Positions 18,193-26,882 of a stretch of DNA of 64,000 bases are shown here, one piece after another. The notes beneath the pieces were generated by a model. The model saw nothing but the letters and a program-made list of their open reading frames with translations. It was not told where the DNA came from and did not search any database. The stretch's first letter is position 1. The number at the start of each line of letters is the position of its first letter. The stretch is from Exiguobacterium sp. Helios (GTDB taxonomy: Bacteria; Bacillota; Bacilli; Exiguobacteriales; Exiguobacteriaceae). The translations under genes and the position numbers were made by a program. Where the stretch lies: NCBI RefSeq assembly GCF_014524545.1, contig NZ_CP053558.1, positions 46,634 to 110,633 on the forward strand, given 5' to 3'.

Positions 18193-19497
18193 TCATTTAA
18201 TCACTTGCTTGAGCTTATTCATTAAACTGGCGTCTAGCTTAATTTTTTTTGGCAAGAATCCTACTTGAATGGCTATATCCCTTCTAAGCTTGCTTAAGGG
18301 CTCCTCATTGATGCGACTTTCATCGACTACGTATCCTACTATGAAGGATTTTAATTCCTCCACATCGGAAAAAGGTGATTCGGGTAGAAGTCTATGAAGA
18401 AGGTCATCAGGGTACATTTGCCTTTTCTTGACTATTTCATGAGCATGTCCGTTATGATATCCATAAAGTGGTCTTAATTTAAAGGTGTCTATCAATTCCT
18501 CTATGTTAGAGATAGCAGGGTCATCTACCTCGATATCAATTGAAGCAGTACTAGTGACTGTCCCTGGCATAGCGGTGAAACGAAAATAAGAATGCATGTC
18601 GTGCTCGAACGGATGTAGACCAACAGGGGAAAGATTTTTCCCCCCCTTCAAGCCTTGATTACATTGCTTACAAGAAGGAACTAGATTATAGAGCGACATC
18701 GAAAAATGAGGATATGCTGACTTCGAGAGAAAATGATCGAAATCTGCTCTGATTCGACCGTCGCTCGATAAGAATGGTGTCACGAATTGTCGGTTGCAAT
18801 AGGGGCATACGATTACTCCACCCACCATAATCAATGCATAATCGCTCCATCCGTATTCAAAAATCCTAGATTTTCCTACATTAGAAAGAGTCATATGGAT
18901 ATCAGGAATTGTGTAGAATGCCTTCTCGAACATCTTTGATGTAGGGAGCTTGTCATCATTGAGAGCATCACAAATTTCTTGAGCTCTACTTGGGAAAGCT
19001 TCGCACAACAGTTCCCTAAAATGATGACGATTCTTGAGGCCGAATCGTGTCCTAGATCCTCTGCCGCTACGTCTTTTAGCGGCTGTTTTTAGGAGATTGA
19101 ACAATGTGTCGGTCTTGAACGCTTCATACCCGAACAATTGATAGACATGATCACTAAAGGTCGCATCTTGTTCACGGGAAGACAGGATATTCATGATGAG
19201 CGGAAAAAGGGAAGACATCTCTTCTTGTATCTTTAAGAGTTCTGAAGGTTTTCCTTTGGATATTCTTTCTAAGTTACTCTCTATGTAGGAATAGAATGAC
19301 AGCTGCTGTCTTTTGAACGCTGTTTTAAACTCCAAATTCGTGCCTTCGTACTTCAAGTGTTCTATGAGTACATTTACCGATTTTTTCTTCCAAGGAAAAG
19401 TAATCGATTTCGCTTTTGTCAGTTTCGGAACAAGGTTCTGAATAAGAAATTCATGATGTCTGATTTCGATTTCTTCTGAATAGACTAACTTAATCAA
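18193..19497 (-). CDS. ptuB: HNH endonuclease, PtuB-like (Septu-type)
   Basis: 434 residues starting at a TTG that overlaps the stop of the ATPase gene. Residues about 231-280 form an HNH nuclease core: CPYC, then DFDHFLSKSAYPHFSMSLYN with the catalytic His, then CKQC, i.e. two zinc-binding CxxC pairs around the His/Asn element. In Septu systems PtuB-type HNH proteins are the effector partnered with a PtuA ATPase, and cleave nucleic acid on phage infection. The protein is longer than many PtuB proteins, with about 220 N-terminal helical residues of unknown role. Confidence 0.72.
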   Translation of the reverse strand: MIKLVYSEEIEIRHHEFLIQNLVPKLTKAKSITFPWKKKSVNVLIEHLKYEGTNLEFKTAFKRQQLSFYSYIESNLERISKGKPSELLKIQEEMSSLFPLIMNILSSREQDATFSDHVYQLFGYEAFKTDTLFNLLKTAAKRRSGRGSRTRFGLKNRHHFRELLCEAFPSRAQEICDALNDDKLPTSKMFEKAFYTIPDIHMTLSNVGKSRIFEYGWSDYALIMVGGVIVCPYCNRQFVTPFLSSDGRIRADFDHFLSKSAYPHFSMSLYNLVPSCKQCNQGLKGGKNLSPVGLHPFEHDMHSYFRFTAMPGTVTSTASIDIEVDDPAISNIEELIDTFKLRPLYGYHNGHAHEIVKKRQMYPDDLLHRLLPESPFSDVEELKSFIVGYVVDESRINEEPLSKLRRDIAIQVGFLPKKIKLDASLMNKLKQVIK

Positions 19498-21428
19498 CGG
19501 AGTGGTTCCTCCTCATCGTTCGAATCAATGATGTATTTTATTAATGTCTCGCGTTCATTTTTATCCATGGCCTTGAAAAGGTCCATGGATTTTTGTACTT
19601 TTCTCGAATCAGTGGCCATTGATAAAGAATCAATTTTCTCCTGATAAGCGAATCGGATTATGCGTTCGCCGATGATGTCCACGATATTTTTTATTTCACC
19701 GAGACGCCTTTGGAAATCATGACTTCTTTCCTTAGTATCGCTAATAACTTGGAGTTCTCGATCTATTCGTTCCAAAACCTTAGAAGACAATCGCCCGCTT
19801 GTTGCTTCTAAAGAAAAGGAATCGGTGAATAAGGAATAGATGTTTTGATTGAATGTACGTTGAACTTTATTTTGAGACTCGTTCATCGTAAGATGACAGA
19901 CGTTATAATGAGGAAGGTCGGACAATAGGACGGGAGAGTGGCTCGTTAGAATGATTTGAATTCTTTCCCTGTCTGTGAATATCCTTGAAACAACTGATAT
20001 TAGTTTATGAAGATACTCGGACTGCCACCTCGGATCAAGATGACTATCTGCCTCGTCTATCAAAATCCAAATGTTCTGTTGTGGTGTTTTAGTTCGTCTC
20101 TGGATTTTTGATTTGTAAAGAAGAGAATAGAGATTCAGCAATTTAGTTTCGCCAGTACTCATCCCCCAGTCAAAACGAATGAATGGTATGTGAGAAATAT
20201 AGTTGAACCATTCGAAAAAATAGGTGAATGCGGTAAAATCTTTATCAGAGTCTAGATTCAAGTAATATGAATTATAAGTGTATTTTTCTTTAGAAGGTGT
20301 GATTAGTTCTGCGATAAAAACCTCTACTTCCTCTTCGAATGAGTCTGGAAATATTGAATCAAAGGATAGATTGAATATTTTTTTGAAGACATCCAAAATT
20401 TCAGTGGTCGTGAAAGAATTAAAATCTTCCAAGGATATACTCAAGATAGCCTTTATTTTTGTGATGAACTCCATCATTTTATCATCAATCTCTTCTGGTA
20501 CAAGTGAGGCATGCAAAATAAGCGTATCTAATAGACAAATGTTAAGCATTGCATCACCTACTTCTGAGAACTCTGCTTCGTTAAGAAGTAGATACTGGAT
20601 ATTTCTTCTAATCGTATACAATAGTTCTTCTGCAGGTTTCTTACTCTTCTTAAGAGACATGCTATTGAACCTCTCTTCGAGAGTATGCATCAGTAGGTCC
20701 AAGTCAAATTCGAGGTGAAGTCTCTGAGGGAGGGGAAATTCCAAAAGGGAATGAGATCGTTGAAACTTTCTGACGAAGTTCAACTGATCAGTCATCTCCT
20801 CGTTAAAATATACGGATAATGGACTGCTGAACGAAATAGTCTTACTTTGTCGTGACGATTGGGATGCTTTTAATAAAGAATGACTCGTAGAAGCATCAAA
20901 AAGCAATTCAGATCGAGTATGCCGGTTATAGAAGAAATCCTGTTTGTCGATTACATCGGAAATATAGATGATACTATTTTCAGAAAAATATTTTTCTACA
21001 TTCTCATCGTCAATCTGAATTAGATTTGGACCATTATTAAAATCGCGTGTATCGATTTTTAGATTTTCTAGATTTGATAAGTACATGAGCTTACTTGGAT
21101 TGCTTGAATCGTCGTAAAAAATACCTAAAAACGAATTATTTAATCCATCATGAATTTTAATGTTCAAAAAATCTTTGATTGTCCTAAGAAGGGTCGTCTT
21201 TCCTATTCTATTTTCTCCTATGATTACATTAGCAGTCTCAAGATTGGGATAATCTTTAAAGATGAAATCATCGATCTTGTTGATATTTTCATTAAATCCT
21301 TTTAAAGAAAGTACATAATTCTCTGAGTCATGTTCCTGCTCTAGAGATGTAGTAAGCGAGTTTTGAAGAATAAACTCTTCAATTTTCTTAGAGTCTTTCG
21401 CTTGTTTTAATAGATAAATCAGTTTCAC
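19494..21428 (-). CDS. ptuA: AAA/ABC-type ATPase, PtuA-like (Septu-type)
   Basis: 644 residues, GTG start preceded by GGGGTG. Walker A IGENRIGKTTLL about 69-80; a late SMC/ABC-like Walker B IWILIDEADSHLDPRW about 452-467; a switch element LTSHSPVLL follows. The middle is helical, as in OLD/PtuA-type ATPases. It would sense phage infection and control the HNH partner with which it is co-translated. No Toprim domain is present, which argues against an OLD/Gabija protein. Upstream region 21429-21974 could hold its promoter. Assignment to Septu rests on ATPase + HNH architecture; other ATPase-HNH defence pairs are possible. Confidence 0.72.
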   Translation of the reverse strand: MKLIYLLKQAKDSKKIEEFILQNSLTTSLEQEHDSENYVLSLKGFNENINKIDDFIFKDYPNLETANVIIGENRIGKTTLLRTIKDFLNIKIHDGLNNSFLGIFYDDSSNPSKLMYLSNLENLKIDTRDFNNGPNLIQIDDENVEKYFSENSIIYISDVIDKQDFFYNRHTRSELLFDASTSHSLLKASQSSRQSKTISFSSPLSVYFNEEMTDQLNFVRKFQRSHSLLEFPLPQRLHLEFDLDLLMHTLEERFNSMSLKKSKKPAEELLYTIRRNIQYLLLNEAEFSEVGDAMLNICLLDTLILHASLVPEEIDDKMMEFITKIKAILSISLEDFNSFTTTEILDVFKKIFNLSFDSIFPDSFEEEVEVFIAELITPSKEKYTYNSYYLNLDSDKDFTAFTYFFEWFNYISHIPFIRFDWGMSTGETKLLNLYSLLYKSKIQRRTKTPQQNIWILIDEADSHLDPRWQSEYLHKLISVVSRIFTDRERIQIILTSHSPVLLSDLPHYNVCHLTMNESQNKVQRTFNQNIYSLFTDSFSLEATSGRLSSKVLERIDRELQVISDTKERSHDFQRRLGEIKNIVDIIGERIIRFAYQEKIDSLSMATDSRKVQKSMDLFKAMDKNERETLIKYIIDSNDEEEPLR

Positions 21429-21974
21429 ATCAGCACCCCTTGGTTATAAAAAGTAGTCAACATTAAGTATATAGTTAAATTATGTATATGTAGATTATGA
21501 TTCTTTCGTGATTGTAATAATTTATGAGTTAATCATCTGATTTTTTGTGAGATAAAAGGCAAACTAGTAAATCGATTAGCAGTGAAGTACTAATAAAATA
21601 TTTCTGATACTCAATCAACTTTAATCCGATGTTGATTTTTGAAAATATTCCAAGAAGCAACATATGAAAAAAGTATGGAGAATTTTGAGGATAGATTTTT
21701 AAATATCATTTTTTAAACGGATGATTTGATTAACTTCAATTAATTATGAATCGTGAGCTGTTGAACCCATCTTCGATTTCGTTACATACAATAAAAACAA
21801 CATTTTGTAAAAAATAAATAAAAAACCCTCAAATTTTGTTATTTTATAACTTTAAATCCAAAATATGCATAAACAAATATTTTTGTGTGAATTTGTTTGC
21901 TAACTTAGAGTTGATTTATTGAATGCGATTGATTAGCAGGACAAGTTTAACATCAGATGAGGGGTGGAGAGAAA
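21429..21974 (+). other. AT-rich divergent intergenic region
   Basis: About 545 bases between the Septu-like operon and the nucleotidyltransferase-like gene. No gene is supported. It contains a PlcR-box-like site at 21864-21879 and presumably the promoters of both flanking units. Confidence 0.6.
21864..21879 (+). promoter_or_regulatory. PlcR-box-like site 1
   Basis: TATGCATAAACAAATA, 96 bases before the start at 21975. The PlcR consensus is TATGnAnnnnTnCATA; this copy deviates at two consensus positions. The surrounding 26 bases (from CCAAAATATGCATAAACA) are almost identical to site 2 at 22851. Confidence 0.5.
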
Positions 21975-22451
21975 ATGAATGAGGAAGGGATTTTATCTGC
22001 AGGAATACATGAATTAAATTTGGATGACTTCTACGAAATGTTTTGTTTTAATTCCTGTCGGGAAAAATTTAAAAATGAGTTTGAAGGATTGATGCAATTC
22101 GTAAAAACGAGTGATGCTCAATTTTTATTCATAGGAGGTTCGTTCGTTACATATAAAAGTAATCCGAAAGATTTGGATTGTCTGATTGTCTATCCTAAAC
22201 GATCAGATATCCCTTCAAGTAAGGTCAAAGGATTAAAGGATTTGGACATACAGTATGCTTCATCGGATTTTCCGAACTCGGTCGATGCATATCTTCATTT
22301 ATTTTCTCATGATTCAAGTAATGCAGAGAAAGGAATAGTACAGGTTAAAATTGGTGATACTAGTTTAAACTGGAACGTAAATTCTTTCCGAGAAAAAGAC
22401 TATCAAGAAGTCAAAAATTTATACTATCTATACTCTAAATCAAAAAAATAA
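21975..22451 (+). CDS. Nucleotidyltransferase-fold protein under a PlcR-like box
   Basis: 158 residues from ATG 21975, chosen because GGGGTGGAG sits 5-12 bases upstream; the frame also has an ATG at 21957. Residues about 52-70 (FIGGSFVTYKSNPKDLDCLIV) carry the GGS...DLD signature of the polymerase beta-like nucleotidyltransferase fold (DUF6932-like). No C-terminal partner domain is visible and the third acidic residue is not obvious, so activity is open. Its promoter region carries a PlcR-box-like site almost identical to that of the peptide gene, so it may belong to the same quorum-sensing regulon. A strong terminator follows. Confidence 0.55.
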   Translation: MNEEGILSAGIHELNLDDFYEMFCFNSCREKFKNEFEGLMQFVKTSDAQFLFIGGSFVTYKSNPKDLDCLIVYPKRSDIPSSKVKGLKDLDIQYASSDFPNSVDAYLHLFSHDSSNAEKGIVQVKIGDTSLNWNVNSFREKDYQEVKNLYYLYSKSKK

Positions 22452-22461
22452 GCAGATTACT

Positions 22462-22496
22462 GAACGGATGACGTAAGAAGTCACCGTTCTTTTTTT
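22462..22496 (+). terminator. Rho-independent terminator
   Basis: GAACGGATGAC and GTCACCGTTC form a stem with one bulged base, followed by seven Ts. It ends the nucleotidyltransferase-like transcript. Confidence 0.8.
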
Positions 22497-22929
22497 ATGG
22501 CCAAAACGGATATCTAATAAGTCATTTTTTCCAGCCTGGATATATCATGCCTCTAGGTTAGATGTTGAGAAGCTATTGATCTGACGGTTTGAGAACAAGG
22601 TCATATTTCTTATGGTTTAAATTAAGTTCTTATTGCTTGAATAGTCATCACCAAGAAATAGTTCTAAAGGGTTACGATGAACAACTCTTTTAAAAAGCTT
22701 ACTGACTAAAAAGAACCGACAATTACGTGTAAATTGAATGCTTATACTTAAAAACGCTACATGATGAATACATTTGAATCATATTTACTTTTTATATAAT
22801 TAATACTCTAGTCTTGAAGTCCTAACAAAAAAAAGTGTAATCCACCAAAATATGCATAAACACATATTTTATGGCAATAGTTTTTGATATCTTAAAAAAG
22901 TAGAAAAAATAGTTAGGGGATATAAGAAA
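22497..22929 (+). other. Leader region of the PapR-like gene
   Basis: About 430 bases with no gene apart from regulatory DNA. The PlcR-like box at 22851-22866 lies in its right end. Confidence 0.6.
22851..22866 (+). promoter_or_regulatory. PlcR-box-like site 2
   Basis: TATGCATAAACACATA matches the PlcR consensus TATGnAnnnnTnCATA at all fixed positions except one (C for T at position 11). It lies 64 bases before the PapR-like start codon, a sensible distance for an activator-dependent promoter. Confidence 0.65.
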
Positions 22930-23079
22930 ATGAAAAATAGCAAGTTAAATATTGTGTGCCTTCTTGTACTAGGGATTACCTTATTGTTTAGTTCGACAGC
23001 TATTTCGGTAACAGATAGAAGCACTCATGCGAATGCTTCTGCATCTACACTTAAAACAGAGTTACCTTTTGAGCATTAA
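22930..23079 (+). CDS. papR: PapR-like quorum-sensing signal peptide precursor
   Basis: A 49-codon gene. AGGGGAT 9 bases upstream of ATG 22930. The product has a basic start (MKNSK), a hydrophobic export segment (IVCLLVLGITLLFSS), a polar linker and the C terminus KTELPFEH. In the Bacillus cereus group PapR is a 48-residue exported precursor whose C-terminal heptapeptide, with a core such as LPFEF, MPFEF, VPFEF or LPFEH, is re-imported and activates PlcR. Here TELPFEH falls exactly in that pattern, and a PlcR-type gene lies opposite. Unlike the classical same-strand plcR-papR order, this gene is convergent and its stop codon overlaps the plcR stop codon. Confidence 0.85.
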   Translation: MKNSKLNIVCLLVLGITLLFSSTAISVTDRSTHANASASTLKTELPFEH

Positions 23080-23954
23080 GAGTTAGAGATATAAGTTCCC
23101 TTGTTTTGAATCAGAATTTTTTTATGAACATCGAGTTTTAACAATTCAAAAAAGAAAAGTGACTTTGAGTATGCCGAACCAATCTGTTCGGCATCGTAGT
23201 TCAGAGCCTCGAATACAGCACCTTTTTGATAATAGTATTGGCCAAGCAGCGACATGTTAGATGATTCGATGGATAGCTCAATACCTTCGTTTGTATATTT
23301 CAAAGAATTCGAATAATTCTTTTCGATGTACGATAACTTCCCAAGGTTATATAAAACTTTAATTTTAAGTGATATTCCATCGATGTCTATGGGAACTTCA
23401 TCTAAAATTTTCTGATATAAAACAAAACTATCATTATATTTCTTGTTCTCAGCCATGATGTTCGCTGCAGAATTTTGAATGTGAAAGTTCAACATGACGT
23501 CTGAACCGATTGATTTGTTAAGTATCAGTAACATCAGCTCGACCCTACAGGTCTCTGCATTAATACGTCCTAGATAATATGCGGCAACGTATTTCTTCCA
23601 AAGTATGAACTTCTCAAGGTCTCCGTTTATTGGAAAAGGACTGTTTAATAATTCTTCGATGTAAATCAATAATTCGGAATATTCTTTTTTATATGAAAGG
23701 CCAAGGATTTTACTCTTTATTTCCTTTGTTAGTTCCACCTCTTCATATGTCAAAATGTCGAAAAAGTGAGTGAGTGGAGTAGTAAGTTTGGTTGCTATGG
23801 AATATAGCAAGTCTATTCCAGGGAAAAAATCTCCAGTTTCGATACGACTTATTTCTGATTGACTACATATATCAGCAGATAGTTCCTTTTGAGTAATCTT
23901 TTTAGATTTTCTAATTTTCTTAATCTCGAGCCCTAGTCTTTCTTTATTTAGCAC
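23076..23954 (-). CDS. plcR: PlcR-type peptide-responsive transcription activator
   Basis: 292 residues, the length of PlcR (285). N-terminal helix-turn-helix (about 6-60: LGLEIKKIRKSKKITQKELS then SQSEISRIETGDFFPGIDLL), then about 220 residues of tetratricopeptide-like helices. Strings shared with PlcR as I remember it include GSDV-type spacing, YVAAYYLG, ENKKYN, GQYYYQKGA and a FFF element near the C terminus. RRNPP regulators bind a re-imported signal peptide in the TPR domain and then bind DNA. The start appears to be GTG 23954. Divergent from the biosynthetic run starting at 24045 and convergent with the PapR-like gene. Confidence 0.85.
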   Translation of the reverse strand: MLNKERLGLEIKKIRKSKKITQKELSADICSQSEISRIETGDFFPGIDLLYSIATKLTTPLTHFFDILTYEEVELTKEIKSKILGLSYKKEYSELLIYIEELLNSPFPINGDLEKFILWKKYVAAYYLGRINAETCRVELMLLILNKSIGSDVMLNFHIQNSAANIMAENKKYNDSFVLYQKILDEVPIDIDGISLKIKVLYNLGKLSYIEKNYSNSLKYTNEGIELSIESSNMSLLGQYYYQKGAVFEALNYDAEQIGSAYSKSLFFFELLKLDVHKKILIQNKGTYISNS

Positions 23955-24044
23955 AGCAATAGTTCCTACTTTCGAATAAATTGATTTACAAAAATTATAA
24001 CGTGTAAGAGCATATTTTACTATTTCTATGAAGGGGCCAAAATT

Positions 24045-24845
24045 ATGAACAAAGATTATCCGGTTGTTTTATTGTGCGGAGGAAAAGGTACTCGTCTCGA
24101 AGGGGATAGATTTTCTCCTCCAAAATGTCTGATTGAAGTAAAGGGAAAACCGATTATTTGGCACATTATGAAGCACTATGCCTCACATGGATTCAAAAAC
24201 TTTATCATTTGCCTCGGTCATAAAGGAGATATGATCAAAGATTATTTTATTAATTTTAATATGAAAAATAGTGATTTGAACATTAGGTTTGAAGGCGGCT
24301 ATTCGAATGTAGAGGTCATAAAACAGAACTTTTCAATTGAAGACTGGAACGTCAAGTTGGTAGAGACCGGTGAAGATACGATGACAGGGTCCCGCTTGAA
24401 AAAAATTGAACGATATATCGAGACTGATTTATTTTTGATGACCTATGGTGATGGGATTTCAAATGTTAATTTATCAGAACTTTTAAGCTTCCATCTTGAA
24501 CATGGTGCATTGGCTACTTTGACAGGTGTCCATCCAAGGTCGCAATATGGTCAATTGAATATGAATGGTAATCTTGTGACTTCCTTCAGAGAAAAAGCGA
24601 TATTGACGGAGCAATATATTAATGGCGGATATTTTGTACTCCATAAAAAAGTTTTAGAAGATATTGCGGAAGACACATTGGATTGTGTTTGGGAAAATGA
24701 ACCACTTGAAAGATTAGTATACATGAACGAGCTATTTGTTTATAAACATGAAGGCTTTTGGCAAGGGATGGATACATTAAAAGATAGAGATTTTTTAGAA
24801 GTCTTGATGAACAATCAGGAAGGAAAGGATATTTCGTATGTCTAA
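24045..24845 (+). CDS. rfbF: Glucose-1-phosphate cytidylyltransferase
   Basis: 266 residues. N-terminal LCGGKGTRL (about 10-18) with a following PKCLIEVKGKPI is the nucleotidyltransferase signature of RfbF, which makes CDP-glucose from CTP and glucose 1-phosphate; YGDGISN (about 136) supplies the metal-binding Asp and the end FWQGMDTLKDRDFL is typical for this family. GAAGGGG precedes the ATG. First gene of a tightly packed run; its 3' end overlaps the dehydratase gene by 8 bases. Members feed CDP-3,6-dideoxyhexose or other CDP-deoxysugar pathways. Confidence 0.9.
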   Translation: MNKDYPVVLLCGGKGTRLEGDRFSPPKCLIEVKGKPIIWHIMKHYASHGFKNFIICLGHKGDMIKDYFINFNMKNSDLNIRFEGGYSNVEVIKQNFSIEDWNVKLVETGEDTMTGSRLKKIERYIETDLFLMTYGDGISNVNLSELLSFHLEHGALATLTGVHPRSQYGQLNMNGNLVTSFREKAILTEQYINGGYFVLHKKVLEDIAEDTLDCVWENEPLERLVYMNELFVYKHEGFWQGMDTLKDRDFLEVLMNNQEGKDISYV

Positions 24846-25926
24846 TGACTTTCGCGGGTTCTATAAAGGAAAGACAATCTTGGTCACAGGCCATACAGGA
24901 TTTAAAGGATCTTGGCTGAGCCTCTGGCTGGTCACCCTAGGGGCGAAGGTGGTAGGGATTGGTCTTAAGCCAAATCATGAAAAGGATAATTTCGTCAAGA
25001 CTAATCTTTCACGAAAAATGACAAGTATAGAAATGGACATCAAAGAAAAAGCCAGTCTTGAAAAAATAATCGAAGAACATAGACCGAGCATCATCTTCCA
25101 TCTAGCGGCACAACCACTAGTTCAAGAATCTATACTGACTCCATATGAAACCATTGAAGACAATGTGATGGGAACATTGAATATCCTAGAGTGTATAAAG
25201 AAATACGAATTCATAAAAAGTTCGATTATTGTCACGAGTGATAAGACTTACGAGAACAAAGAACAGATTTGGGGATACAGGGAGATTGACCATATGGGTG
25301 GCAAAGACCCTTACAGTGCTTCTAAAGCAGCAGTAGAAATACTGACCCATTCCTATATGGAAACTTTTTATTCCGAACAAGGGACTGGGGTTGCGACAGT
25401 AAGAGCTGGAAATGTTATTGGTGGAGGAGACTGGTCGAAAAATCGTATCATTCCGGATACGGTGAAGTTTGCTTTAGAAAATCAAAGGCTCCAGATTAGA
25501 AATCCAGATTCGATTCGGCCATGGCAACATGTCTTAGAACCATTGAGTGGCTATCTATTACTGGCATATAAATTATTCGATGATCCATCACGATACAGCA
25601 GCAGTTGGAATTTCGGGCCGAATAAGGAATCGATGGTTTCGGTAGAAAAATTAGTATCCCTTGTAAGCGAACGTTTAAAAAATGTCCGATATGAGGTAGC
25701 TGACACTAAAAACTCAGAAACGGCATTTCTGAACTTGGATTATTCAAAATCTTACTTCCTGTTGGGCTGGGAACCTCGGTTATCAATCCGACAAGCGGTA
25801 GAAATGACAATCGATTGGTACAACGATTATGAAGAGAAGGATATGTATGATTTTTGTAGTCGACAAATTCTTGATTATTCAGAAATGATATTTGGTACAG
25901 CCGACATCGGTGCAATATATCAATGA
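24838..25926 (+). CDS. rfbG: CDP-glucose 4,6-dehydratase
   Basis: 362 residues, an extended short-chain dehydrogenase/reductase. Rossmann motif TGHTGFKGSWL about 14-24 (FKGSWL is diagnostic of CDP-glucose dehydratases), LAAQPLV about 82-88, catalytic YSASKAA about 159-165, and GGGDWSKNRIIPD. Converts CDP-glucose to CDP-4-keto-6-deoxyglucose with bound NAD. Overlaps both neighbours (ATG within the cytidylyltransferase gene, ATGA with the next gene), so is co-translated. Confidence 0.92.
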   Translation: MSNDFRGFYKGKTILVTGHTGFKGSWLSLWLVTLGAKVVGIGLKPNHEKDNFVKTNLSRKMTSIEMDIKEKASLEKIIEEHRPSIIFHLAAQPLVQESILTPYETIEDNVMGTLNILECIKKYEFIKSSIIVTSDKTYENKEQIWGYREIDHMGGKDPYSASKAAVEILTHSYMETFYSEQGTGVATVRAGNVIGGGDWSKNRIIPDTVKFALENQRLQIRNPDSIRPWQHVLEPLSGYLLLAYKLFDDPSRYSSSWNFGPNKESMVSVEKLVSLVSERLKNVRYEVADTKNSETAFLNLDYSKSYFLLGWEPRLSIRQAVEMTIDWYNDYEEKDMYDFCSRQILDYSEMIFGTADIGAIYQ

Positions 25927-26882
25927 GTCTGAAAAACGAAAGAATTTTGATAGTAGGTGGATCTAGTTTCATCGGAGTGAACTTAATTCGATTTTTCAAA
26001 GAAAAATCTGTAGATGGCCATGAGTTATACGCAATCGGCTTCTCGAATAAGGTGAACTTCATTGACGACGCCCATGTCTTTAACGTTGATATCAGTGATA
26101 GTGAACAAGTCAATGATGTGATAAGAAAAGTCAGACCCGATGTCGTCTATAACCTTTCTGCACTTACTAGGGAGTCGTGGGATTTAAGTAAGATCAATGA
26201 GGTATATAAGGTGAACATGATTGGGATGATGAACCTTCTATGCAGCTTGAAAAAAAATGAAGTTCGATTGAAAACATTTATACAAGTAAGTACGGCAGAA
26301 GAGTACGGCGATGTCTCGCTAGGGAAAGTCATAGATGAGGAGTCGCCATTGAACCCCACCAGTTTTTATTCAGCGAGCAAAGCCTCTGCTTCGATGTTTT
26401 GCGAGTTGTTTAGTAGGATGTTCGAAACGCCAATCACAATCGTTAAGATTTCACTAGTGTATGGACCAGGCCAGAAGGACAGCTTCTTCATTCCGAATGC
26501 AATCAATAAGATCCTTAAGGGTGAAAAACTAGAAATGACAATGGGTGAACAAAGAAGAGACTTTGTCTATATAGATGATTGTAGTGAGGCACTATTTTTA
26601 ATGAAAGATCAAGTGAAGACATTCGAGGTTGTGAATCTAGTGTCTGGAGAATCAATCACATTAAAGGAGGTGATACAAAAAATCTCGAGTAAGATTTCAT
26701 CCGATTCAGAAATCATCTTTGGAGCCCTTCCTTACAGAAAGAATGAAATCTTTCAAGGTTCATATTCCAACGAGAGAATCAGGAAAAGGATAGAGTGGGA
26801 ACCAAAGACAAATTTCGAAGAGGGTATAACTAAAACTATTGCTTATTGTAAAGGTGAGGAATTTGATTACATATGTAAATGA
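25923..26882 (+). CDS. NAD-dependent sugar-nucleotide epimerase/reductase
   Basis: 319 residues, extended SDR. GGSSFIGVN about 12-20 binds the dinucleotide; VSTAEEYGD and YSASKAS (about 149-155) give the Ser/Tyr/Lys active site; QRRDFVYIDD follows. It resembles the GDP-mannose dehydratase/CDP-abequose synthase branch. In context it should reduce or epimerise the CDP-4-keto-6-deoxyhexose made by the preceding two enzymes. Exact stereochemistry cannot be told from sequence. Coupled by ATGA to the dehydratase gene. Confidence 0.82.
   Translation: MSLKNERILIVGGSSFIGVNLIRFFKEKSVDGHELYAIGFSNKVNFIDDAHVFNVDISDSEQVNDVIRKVRPDVVYNLSALTRESWDLSKINEVYKVNMIGMMNLLCSLKKNEVRLKTFIQVSTAEEYGDVSLGKVIDEESPLNPTSFYSASKASASMFCELFSRMFETPITIVKISLVYGPGQKDSFFIPNAINKILKGEKLEMTMGEQRRDFVYIDDCSEALFLMKDQVKTFEVVNLVSGESITLKEVIQKISSKISSDSEIIFGALPYRKNEIFQGSYSNERIRKRIEWEPKTNFEEGITKTIAYCKGEEFDYICK

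Noticed and set aside
18193..21428. Gabija or OLD nuclease system
   Set aside because: The ATPase has no Toprim domain and the partner is HNH, not UvrD-like helicase.
23955..24044. PlcR box in front of the cytidylyltransferase gene
   Set aside because: The best candidate around GCATATTTT matches too few consensus positions to be claimed.
24045..26882. Ordinary O-antigen/capsule locus
   Set aside because: CDP-sugar genes alone would fit, but they are followed by synthetase paralogues, ATP-grasp ligases, a resistance-type AlaRS and MccF, with no polymerase or flippase.
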